From an uncultured Eubacteriales bacterium (GTDB taxonomy: Bacteria > Bacillota > Clostridia > Oscillospirales > Acutalibacteraceae): a stretch of 10,802 nt of DNA. Below the pieces are notes generated by a model that saw nothing but the letters and a program-made list of their open reading frames with translations, was not told the origin of the DNA and did no database searches. Position numbers and translations under genes: made by a program. Below, piece after piece: positions 1 to 5,835 of this stretch. The stretch's first letter is position 1. Each line of letters opens with the position of its first letter. The DNA is taken from assembly GCA_900321665.1 (NCBI GenBank), contig ONWY01000019.1:1-10802 (forward strand), written 5' to 3'.

Positions 1-101
1 AGGCTTGAACAAAGTGAAAGCCCGCGCCTTGAGACGCGGGTTAGTAACGGGGCTTATAGCCCCTGAGCAAACCACCCGTTTGACGGGTGGTATTGATTTT
101 T
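1..101 (+). mobile_element. Putative right end of an IS200/IS605 (tnpB-type) element, left part outside the window
   Basis: Three hairpins follow one another: CCCGCG/CGCGGG (21-26 with 35-40), GGGGCT/AGCCCC (49-54 with 58-63) and ACCACCCGT/ACGGGTGGT (71-79 with 83-91). Closely spaced GC hairpins just after, or overlapping, the end of tnpB are typical of the right end and guide-RNA scaffold of IS200/IS605-type elements. Frame 1 stays open from the window edge to a TGA at 64-66 and includes the residues QSESPRLE, which could be the last codons of a tnpB, but 21 codons are too few to prove it. The overlap of a coding end with a structured RNA would fit that family. It could instead be a stand-alone structured RNA or a simple intergenic repeat. 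The family assignment rests on pattern resemblance, not on a transposase domain. Confidence 0.38.
71..101 (+). terminator. Hairpin with short T-tract, possible terminator
   Basis: A perfect 9-bp stem (71-79 with 83-91) with loop TTG is followed after five bases by TTTTT (97-101). It could end plus-strand transcription coming from the left. Read on the minus strand it has no T-tract, so it is a poor terminator for the ECF operon that points at it. Confidence 0.4.
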
Positions 102-115
102 AAATATTTACTTTT

Positions 116-721
116 TTAGACGCTGTCTAAATATTTGGTTTTGATGCGTGCCAAGCGCCTGTTCATCGGTACAAAGAGAATGGCACACAGCACTGCATTA
201 AAAACAGCATGGGGAATGTTGAACAACAGCCCGGCGCCAAAGACAGTGGCGGCAGAGCCGAAGGTCATTCCTTCACCCAAGGTCATCACTGTCCAAATAT
301 CGGTAATGATGCTAAACAGAAATGCGCTCAGGGCGCTGAAGGGCACTGCAAAATAAACCGTGCGGCAAGGCTTTAGTTTTCCCAAAAAGCCTGCCAACAA
401 GCCGATGAAGCCCCAAGCAAACATTTGCCACAGGGTCCACGGGCCTTGCCCCATGACCATATTTGAAACCAAAGCGGACAGCGCACCGGTTAAAAATCCG
501 CTTTCGGGATTGTAGCAAAGCCCCATCAATACCACGATGACGGTCACCGGCTGCACATTCGGAATAAAACCGAAAATGATTCTGCCAATGCTGCCCACTG
601 CGACCATGACCACGACCGGCAAAAAGGTGGATAGCGGCAGCTTTTTCTTTTCAATCAGGATAAAAACGGCTGCTAAAACGGCACCGACTGCAAAGTAAGA
701 AATCAGCAAGGCTTTATCCAT
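116..721 (-). CDS. ECF transporter S component (substrate-binding membrane subunit), ligand unassigned
   Basis: A 201-residue integral membrane protein with about six hydrophobic segments, the normal size for the substrate-specific S subunit of energy-coupling factor vitamin/micronutrient importers. The segment NMVMGQGPWTLWQMFAWG (about residues 87-104) is a hallmark of one S-component subfamily and probably lines the ligand pocket. It ends in a basic cytoplasmic tail. The gene is the last of three on the minus strand and overlaps the ATPase gene by 8 bases. A strong GGAGGTG ribosome site (729-735, complement) lies seven bases before the ATG, inside the end of the ATPase gene, which fixes the start. 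The neighbouring T and A subunits make this a dedicated (group I) ECF system. The ligand cannot be read from sequence; a cobalamin-type or other vitamin substrate is possible. No riboswitch is visible in the operon leader to settle it. Confidence 0.85.
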   Translation of the reverse strand: MDKALLISYFAVGAVLAAVFILIEKKKLPLSTFLPVVVMVAVGSIGRIIFGFIPNVQPVTVIVVLMGLCYNPESGFLTGALSALVSNMVMGQGPWTLWQMFAWGFIGLLAGFLGKLKPCRTVYFAVPFSALSAFLFSIITDIWTVMTLGEGMTFGSAATVFGAGLLFNIPHAVFNAVLCAILFVPMNRRLARIKTKYLDSV

Positions 722-2246
722 GGGTTTTCACCTCCGCTTCCGTGACATCCGACAGCGGCAGGGCTGTCGGCTTAATGGCTTTGTAGAGCGATGTTTCGCA
801 CTGCTGCGGGAAATACTGCTCCGGTGTGAACGAAGTGATACTCCCATCACTTAAATGGTGCACCGCATGTGCTGTACGGTAGATAAAATCCGGCGAGTGA
901 GAAACGATGAGGAAGGAAAAACCGCTTTTTGAAAGCTTAAGGAGCATATTCGATAAAGCTTCCATACTGTTTTTATCCAAGTGCTTTTCCGGCTCGTCCA
1001 AGAGCATGATATCTCTGCCGAGCAAAATCAGCTTAAAGATAGCAGCTTTCGCTCTTTCACCGCCCGATAAATCCAACGGATTCTTGCCAAGGAGTGCTTC
1101 TAAGTCGGCAAACAGCGGATAGCGCGCAAACGCATCCCGAATAACGGATTCGGGGAGTTTATTCTTTTTAAGTACAAAGCGGTAATCCTCTAAAAGTGTA
1201 TCTTTTAAGAAGGAAAAAACCGGATTTTGCGCCAAATAGCCGAGCCGGTGATTATTATGAACATGAACACTACCGCTGCTCGGCTTGTGAAAAGCACATA
1301 TCAGCTCTAACAAGGTGCTTTTTCCGGCACCGTTGGCACCGCACAAAAAGGCGATTTCTCCCTTGTGAAGCTCGAAATTGAGGCCGTTTAAAACCTTGTT
1401 TTCACCGTAGCTGAAGCAAATGTTTTCACCCGCTAACACAATTTGCTCTTGCGGCACAGTGCGCTGCAAGGGGCAAATTATTATGTTTTCTTTTACCGCA
1501 CGCAGGTTTTCGCAAGCCTCAGCGGCGGTGAAATCACGAACAGGCAGCTGCAAGCGCTGCTCTAAGCGAATATATTCGGGAAAATTCGGTAAAACGGTGG
1601 CATCTTTTAATGCCTTTTTGTCAAAAACTTCATTTGTACCATCACTGAAAATGAGCACCTTTTGTGCTTTTTCCAACACAGTATCCGTGTGATGCTCTGC
1701 AATGATAATCGCGGTACCGCTGCTTTGAATGAGCGCTAACTTTTGGAGAAAAACCTCCTTTGCCGGCTCATCGAGCTGCGCGAGCGGTTCATCCAAAAGC
1801 AGCAAATCCGGCTCGAGCATAAACAGTGCGGCTAAAGAAAGTATTTGTTTTTCGCCGCCTGACAGTGTGCCGGTGTTTCTGCCTTTTAAATGGGTGATAC
1901 CGAACAGCGCGAGCACTTCCTCTGCTTTTTTGTTGATTTCCTCCTCGGGCATACCGCTGTTGCAGGCGGGGAAAATCAAATCCTCGTATGCCGAGCGAAA
2001 AATGATATTTTTATCGCAATCTTGAAACAGAATCTGAGAGGTGCCTGCGTAGCGGATTTCTCCCTGCGCTTTTCCTTTGGGAGCGACCTCTTTTTTGATA
2101 CAGCGCAACAGAGTGCTTTTGCCGCAACCGTTTTTGCCGCAGATGAGCATCATTTCGCCTTTTGCTAAGGAAAATGACAGGTTATGAATCACCTGATGGC
2201 GGTCGGGATATGTAAATGAAAAGTCCTTTACATCTAAAACATTCAT
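714..2246 (-). CDS. Fused double ATPase subunit of an ECF transporter (EcfA1-EcfA2 type)
   Basis: A 510-residue protein with two complete ABC ATPase domains that power an ECF importer on the cytoplasmic face. Domain 1 has Walker A GKNGCGKST (37-45), signature LSGGE (128-132), Walker B LLLLDEP (148-154) and the switch histidine in AEHH (about 185). Domain 2 has Walker A GANGAGKST (303-311), a Q-loop glutamine (340), signature LSGGE (393-397), Walker B MLLDEP (414-419) and H450. All catalytic motifs look intact in both halves. Most ECF systems use two separate ATPase genes; here they are fused through a linker of about 60 residues (about 210-270). The start overlaps the EcfT stop codon (ATGA), with a GAGG ribosome site seven bases upstream, so translation is probably coupled. 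It could be described generically as an ABC transporter ATP-binding protein, but its neighbours identify it as ECF. Confidence 0.92.
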   Translation of the reverse strand: MNVLDVKDFSFTYPDRHQVIHNLSFSLAKGEMMLICGKNGCGKSTLLRCIKKEVAPKGKAQGEIRYAGTSQILFQDCDKNIIFRSAYEDLIFPACNSGMPEEEINKKAEEVLALFGITHLKGRNTGTLSGGEKQILSLAALFMLEPDLLLLDEPLAQLDEPAKEVFLQKLALIQSSGTAIIIAEHHTDTVLEKAQKVLIFSDGTNEVFDKKALKDATVLPNFPEYIRLEQRLQLPVRDFTAAEACENLRAVKENIIICPLQRTVPQEQIVLAGENICFSYGENKVLNGLNFELHKGEIAFLCGANGAGKSTLLELICAFHKPSSGSVHVHNNHRLGYLAQNPVFSFLKDTLLEDYRFVLKKNKLPESVIRDAFARYPLFADLEALLGKNPLDLSGGERAKAAIFKLILLGRDIMLLDEPEKHLDKNSMEALSNMLLKLSKSGFSFLIVSHSPDFIYRTAHAVHHLSDGSITSFTPEQYFPQQCETSLYKAIKPTALPLSDVTEAEVKTHG

Positions 2247-3031
2247 ACGGTAGCCTCACCCCTTCCGAAGAAAATTGGAATGAGAAAGAGCACTGCTGTT
2301 GCCGGCAGGAAAACCCAAGGTTGCCGAAAAAAGACAAACACAAAAACGGCGGAGCAAAGCGCAATAAACAGAAAATCTCGCGCCGCAAAGCGATAGCTTT
2401 TGATGTGTGTTTTGTGCTTGCTGTAGTAGCCTTTTGCCGAGAGAGACAGCGCGGTATCAATGCTTCCCTCCAAAGCGGCACCTGTAAAGGCTTCAAATAT
2501 GACAGCTGCTGTTTTAATTTTTTCAAGCAGTTTGGTGTCATTTTGGTAGCAGCCGTTCATTTTTGCCATGTTTTTAGTCTTTTTATAAGCATCGGAAAGC
2601 AAATCAAAGTGCTTGAATATCATCGAAATCATCAGCGCCAGCTTTGGGAAGAACCTGCCGAAAACATATAAGAATTTTTCTTCCCCCAAGGTGGAACCGA
2701 GTACGCTGAATAAGAGCATGGTGCAAAGTATTAATAAAGCGGAATAAATACCGTTTTCAATCGCTTCTAAAGTGTAATTGATGCCCCAAAAGGAAAAAAG
2801 CACGGTTTCACCGCCATGGTAAAAAATCGGATTGAGGATGAGCATGAATGCGGCAAGCGGCAAACCCCAAAGGAGCGTTTTGGCTTTCTTTTTGATAATC
2901 GCATAAATAAATAAGCAAATGAAAATCACCAAAAGACCCGCACTTTCACTGTAAAAGCAGGTGATTAACGCTTCCAAAAAGAAAATCAAAAAGGAAAGCG
3001 GATGCAGTTTTGAAAAAAGGGATGACTTCAT
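2243..3031 (-). CDS. ECF transporter transmembrane component EcfT
   Basis: A 262-residue membrane protein that joins the ATPases to the S component. It opens with LHPLSFLIFF, the usual N-terminal HP-x-(S/T/A)-x motif of the EcfT/CbiQ family. Several hydrophobic spans follow, then a long cytoplasmic stretch (about 125-215) with amphipathic coupling helices, then C-terminal membrane spans. The family's Ala-Arg-Gly coupling motif appears here as SAKGYY (about 198-203), with Lys in place of Arg. First gene of the three-gene operon. The ATG at 3031 has only a weak ribosome site upstream (A-rich, no clear AGGAGG), in contrast to the two downstream genes. It lies roughly 38 bases after the predicted transcription start. 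Confidence 0.88.
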   Translation of the reverse strand: MKSSLFSKLHPLSFLIFFLEALITCFYSESAGLLVIFICLFIYAIIKKKAKTLLWGLPLAAFMLILNPIFYHGGETVLFSFWGINYTLEAIENGIYSALLILCTMLLFSVLGSTLGEEKFLYVFGRFFPKLALMISMIFKHFDLLSDAYKKTKNMAKMNGCYQNDTKLLEKIKTAAVIFEAFTGAALEGSIDTALSLSAKGYYSKHKTHIKSYRFAARDFLFIALCSAVFVFVFFRQPWVFLPATAVLFLIPIFFGRGEATV

Positions 3032-3075
3032 TTTGCTTTATTACTTGATACTTTCTTTAACAATATGCATAAAAT

Positions 3076-3104
3076 ATTATAATTTTTTTTAAATACTATG
3101 TCAA
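3076..3104 (-). promoter_or_regulatory. Consensus sigma-A promoter of the ECF operon
   Basis: On the minus strand, TTGACA (3104-3099), a 17-base spacer and TATAAT (3081-3076) match the sigma-A consensus at all twelve positions and at the optimal spacing. Predicted start of transcription is near 3069, leaving a leader of under 40 bases before ecfT. That is too short for a vitamin riboswitch. Any control must therefore be by a protein repressor, or the operon is constitutive. Confidence 0.85.
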
Positions 3105-3115
3105 TGAGAATTGTA

Positions 3116-3144
3116 TTGACTTTAGAATGTTTTTTTGATATATT
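3116..3144 (+). promoter_or_regulatory. Sigma-A promoter of the 52-codon gene, divergent from the ECF promoter
   Basis: TTGACT (3116-3121), a 17-base spacer and TATATT (3139-3144) on the plus strand. Its -35 box lies only 11 bases from the -35 box of the minus-strand ECF promoter, so the two are back to back and could share a regulator. It serves the small gene at 3177 and perhaps the hydrolase beyond. Confidence 0.72.
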
Positions 3145-3176
3145 TAATATGAAATTACGTAGTAGAGGTGTTTGTT

Positions 3177-3335
3177 ATGAAAAAATATTTTGAGCCTGAA
3201 ATGGAATTTGTAGAATTTTCTCAGGTGGATATTTTAGCGTCCTCATCTGTGACAACAAAGTCATACCAGCCGATTACCGATGAATCAGGAAACCAATGGA
3301 CTCCGTGGACACCACGCCCCACAAGAAGGTCCTAA
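3177..3335 (+). CDS. Small peptide of 52 residues, leader-like N-terminus and W/T/P/R-rich tail; function unknown
   Basis: ATG at 3177 opens a 52-codon frame ending at TAA 3333-3335. AGAGGTG (3164-3170) sits six bases before the ATG, a sigma-A promoter lies upstream and a hairpin terminator 16 bases downstream, so it has every mark of an expressed small gene. The N-terminal half (residues 2-22) is acidic and aromatic, with KYFEPEMEFVEFSQVD then ILASSS. The K-Y-x-x-P-x-(M/L)-E pattern is seen at the start of many small clostridial peptides of unknown role and recalls the YxxP leader motif recognised by RRE domains in lasso-peptide systems. The C-terminal half is polar and ends in WTPWTPRPTRRS. 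No signal peptide or membrane span is visible. No modifying enzyme or dedicated exporter is in the window. It may be an orphan secreted or modified peptide precursor, a regulatory leader peptide, or something else. That it is a gene is well supported; its function is unknown. Confidence 0.72.
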   Translation: MKKYFEPEMEFVEFSQVDILASSSVTTKSYQPITDESGNQWTPWTPRPTRRS

Positions 3336-3351
3336 AAAGCAAAGTAACAAA

Positions 3352-3385
3352 AAGGCAGATTTTATCTGCCTTCTCTTATTTTATT
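3352..3385 (+). terminator. Hairpin terminator between the small gene and the hydrolase
   Basis: A perfect 9-bp stem, AAGGCAGAT (3352-3360) with ATCTGCCTT (3364-3372), closes on a TTT loop and is followed by the T-rich run CTCTTATTTTATT. The T-tract is interrupted, so read-through into the hydrolase gene 23 bases further on is likely. Confidence 0.68.
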
Positions 3386-3407
3386 GAAACGATTAAAGGA
3401 GAATAAA

Positions 3408-4364
3408 ATGAACAGAAGTCAAGTGGTATTTAAAGCAATTGATGTTGCTATGAATAAAAAGCAAAACGGTGCGGTGCAATACGACGGTATCCGCATCGAA
3501 AAGGATATTGCCTACAGTGATTATTCTATGGACACAACCGGTGATATTTATGTCAGAGAAGATTTGTACCAAAAAGGAGAAAAGCTCCCGGTTGTGCTCA
3601 ATATTCACGGTGGCGGCTTTGTGATGGGCGATAAAAAGTATCGCTACGGTATTTCCTCTTGGTGGGCGGAAAAGGGCTATATTGTCTATAATATCTCTTA
3701 CCGCTTATCACCTGATGTGTATTTCCCGGAAAATTTGGTGGACTTGGTCGATGCGCTCAATTACTTAAATGTGCTCGCTAAGGATTACCCCATGGATTTA
3801 TCCAAGCTTGTGATTACCGGCGATTCCTCGGGCGGATATTCGGCGGCTTACTTAACGGCTTTGGCGTTTAATGATGAGCTGCGCGCGGAAATTGTCGAGA
3901 AAAGCGGGATTGAGATTGCACCGGTGCAGCTAAAGCCGGCACTGTGCGTTCCCTGTTGCGGTATTTACGATGTGGAGACCCTGTTAAAAACCAAAATGCC
4001 GTTTCATCTCATTCCCATTACCGCCAAGACCTACACCGGCTACCCGATTAGCAACGATTTGAAAAATTTGAAGGATTACCCGCTGTATGATTACATCAGC
4101 CCCATCAATTTTGTGACAAAGGATTGGTGCAAGGTGTTTATGATTTGGACCTGGTCGGATTTAATCTGTATCGACCAGGGCAGACCGATGTACAATGCCA
4201 TCTGCCGCAAAATCGGCAAGAAAAACATCGGCTACTACACTTCCGACGGCTTGATGAATAACCACTGCTTCCACTTGAATCAATCCACAGCGGAATCGCA
4301 AAAAGCGCTTTTAGCTCTCGAAAATTATGCGGCAAATGCACTCGATTATCACCCGCATTTATAA
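3408..4364 (+). CDS. Alpha/beta hydrolase, hormone-sensitive-lipase (HSL)-like esterase
   Basis: A 318-residue hydrolase that probably cleaves carboxyl esters of small molecules in the cytoplasm. It carries the HSL oxyanion motif HGGGF (67-71) and the nucleophile elbow GDSSGG (138-143, Ser140). Likely acid and base are Asp251 (WSDL) and His286 (NNHCF), in the expected order for the triad. There is no signal peptide. Start choice: an in-frame TTG at 3384 would add eight residues, but AGGAG at 3397-3401 lies six bases before the ATG at 3408, which is clearly the better start. No separate promoter fits between the upstream terminator and this ribosome site, so it is probably read through from the small gene's promoter, or from a promoter inside that gene. 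It ends at its own strong terminator. Natural substrate unknown. Confidence 0.87.
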   Translation: MNRSQVVFKAIDVAMNKKQNGAVQYDGIRIEKDIAYSDYSMDTTGDIYVREDLYQKGEKLPVVLNIHGGGFVMGDKKYRYGISSWWAEKGYIVYNISYRLSPDVYFPENLVDLVDALNYLNVLAKDYPMDLSKLVITGDSSGGYSAAYLTALAFNDELRAEIVEKSGIEIAPVQLKPALCVPCCGIYDVETLLKTKMPFHLIPITAKTYTGYPISNDLKNLKDYPLYDYISPINFVTKDWCKVFMIWTWSDLICIDQGRPMYNAICRKIGKKNIGYYTSDGLMNNHCFHLNQSTAESQKALLALENYAANALDYHPHL

Positions 4365-4379
4365 AGCACTTAAAGTACC

Positions 4380-4408
4380 GCCCTGCTTTGCAGGGCTTTC
4401 TTTTTTTT
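4380..4408 (+). terminator. Strong intrinsic terminator after the hydrolase
   Basis: GCCCTGC (4380-4386), loop TTT, GCAGGGC (4390-4396), then TTTC and eight T (4401-4408). A classic GC stem with a T-tract. Confidence 0.9.
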
Positions 4409-4438
4409 GCCGAAACGGGCTTGGAAGGCGAGTAATGT

Positions 4439-4467
4439 TTGACATTGCAGGTTAATAATGGTAATAT
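4439..4467 (+). promoter_or_regulatory. Sigma-A promoter of the lysC operon
   Basis: TTGACA (4439-4444), a 17-base spacer and TAATAT (4462-4467). Transcription would start near 4474, leaving a leader of about 44 AT-rich bases before lysC. That is too short for a lysine riboswitch, and none is visible. Confidence 0.7.
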
Positions 4468-4517
4468 ATTTTAGTATATTTAAATTATTATATAATTAAT
4501 ATAAAGGGGAATAGATT

Positions 4518-5834
4518 ATGGCAGTGAAAGCACTGAAATTCGGCGGCAGCTCTTTAGCGGATGCCGCACAGTTTAAAAAGGTCGCCGAGATTGTGAAGGC
4601 AGATGAAACCAGGCGCTATGTAGTGGCATCTGCACCCGGCAAGCGCTTTGCGGGCGATATTAAGGTGACAGATATGCTCTACGAGTGCTTTAAAGCGGCG
4701 AGAAAAAAGCAGGATATCGAGCCGATTTTTGCAAAAATTGAAAACAGATACAATGAAATCATTGCCGAGCTTGGGTTGGACTTTTCGCTGCGCGAGGAGT
4801 TTGATAAAATCAAGTTTGCCATCTCGCACCATGTCGGTGAGGATTACACCGCTTCGAGAGGTGAATATTTAAACTCGATGATACTTGCCAAGTATTTGGG
4901 CTACGATTTTATTGATGCGGAGACCGGTATTTTCTTTAAAGAAAACGGCACCTTCGACAGCGACCACACAAACGATGTTTTGACCGAGATTTTGCGCGAG
5001 CACGAGCGGGCGGTTATTCCGGGCTTTTACGGCTCGATGCCCAACGGTACCATCAAAACCTTTTCGCGCGGCGGCAGCGATATTACCGGCAGCATTGTGG
5101 CAAGAGCGGTCGATGCGGAGATTTATGAAAATTGGACCGATGTATCCGGCATGCTGATGGCAGACCCGCGTATTGTCAAAAACCCGAAGGTGATTAAGGT
5201 GATCACCTATTCCGAGCTGCGCGAGCTTTCCTACATGGGTGCAACGGTGCTCCACGATGAAGCTATTTTCCCGGTCAGAGAAGCGAGAATCCCGATTAAC
5301 ATCCGCAATACCAACGCTCCCGAGGATGACGGCACAATGATTGTGCCCTTTGCCGACAAACCGAATGAGGACATTATCACCGGTGTGGCAGGCAAGGTCG
5401 GCTTCTCGATTATCAATATTGACAAGAGCATGATGAACTCGGAGGTCGGCTTCGGCAAGCAGGTGCTGAAGGTGATTGAAAACCATGAGATTTGCTTCGA
5501 GCACCTTCCCTCGGGCATTGACACAATGAGCGTGGTGGTGGCTACAGCGGATTTGGAAGGCATTCGCGAGGATGTGGTCAATGAAATGTTCCGCAAAACA
5601 AAAGCGGATTTCATTAATATTGAAGACGGCTTGGCGCTTATTGCCGTCGTCGGTCGCTCCATGGTGCAGCAGGTCGGTACCGCCGGCAGAGTGTTTACCG
5701 CGCTGGGCAATGCGGGCATTAACATCAAAATGATTGACCAGGGCTCGAGCGAGCTTTCCATCATCATCGGTGTGAAGGAAGAGGAATACGCACAAACGCT
5801 GAGCGCAATTTACGAAGAATTTGTGAAGGATTAG
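4518..5834 (+). CDS. lysC: Aspartate kinase (aspartokinase), monofunctional
   Basis: Phosphorylates L-aspartate with ATP, the first step towards lysine/diaminopimelate, threonine and methionine. Of 438 residues, the N-terminal kinase domain has KFGGSS (7-12), SRGE (113-116) and SRGGSD (183-188), which bind aspartate and ATP. The C-terminal third (about 290-438) holds two ACT domains, the second including QVGTAGRVFTALGNAGINIKM (about 385-405), where amino acids give feedback inhibition. No homoserine dehydrogenase is fused to it. AAGGGGA (4504-4510) lies seven bases before the ATG. The next gene starts one base after the stop, so the two are translationally linked. No other lysine- or threonine-pathway gene is in the window, so this copy sits outside a biosynthetic cluster. 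Which end product inhibits it cannot be told from sequence. Confidence 0.95.
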   Translation: MAVKALKFGGSSLADAAQFKKVAEIVKADETRRYVVASAPGKRFAGDIKVTDMLYECFKAARKKQDIEPIFAKIENRYNEIIAELGLDFSLREEFDKIKFAISHHVGEDYTASRGEYLNSMILAKYLGYDFIDAETGIFFKENGTFDSDHTNDVLTEILREHERAVIPGFYGSMPNGTIKTFSRGGSDITGSIVARAVDAEIYENWTDVSGMLMADPRIVKNPKVIKVITYSELRELSYMGATVLHDEAIFPVREARIPINIRNTNAPEDDGTMIVPFADKPNEDIITGVAGKVGFSIINIDKSMMNSEVGFGKQVLKVIENHEICFEHLPSGIDTMSVVVATADLEGIREDVVNEMFRKTKADFINIEDGLALIAVVGRSMVQQVGTAGRVFTALGNAGINIKMIDQGSSELSIIIGVKEEEYAQTLSAIYEEFVKD

Positions 5835-5835
5835 T

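Noticed and set aside
2..103. Second plus-strand open frame through the three hairpins, ending at TAA 101-103
   Set aside because: Open mainly because the hairpins are GC-rich. It has no start, no motif and no ribosome site within the window.
116..130. TTAGAC/GTCTAA hairpin over the stop codon of the S-component gene, as a terminator of the ECF operon
   Set aside because: On the minus strand it is followed by an A-rich, not T-rich, run, so it does not look like an intrinsic terminator. The true end of the ECF transcript is not visible.
2216..2671. Plus-strand frame of 151 codons opposite ecfT
   Set aside because: Opposite the EcfT/ATPase junction, with a low-complexity basic translation and no upstream signals. 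The minus-strand genes explain this stretch.
3384..3407. TTG at 3384 as the start of the hydrolase
   Set aside because: It has no ribosome site, lies within the terminator T-tract and adds residues not expected in the family. AGGAG at 3397-3401 points to the ATG at 3408.
4491..4496. TATAAT as the -10 box for lysC
   Set aside because: Perfect -10 sequence, but it would start transcription on top of the ribosome site, and no reasonable -35 box sits 16-18 bases upstream. TTGACA-17-TAATAT at 4439-4467 is better.
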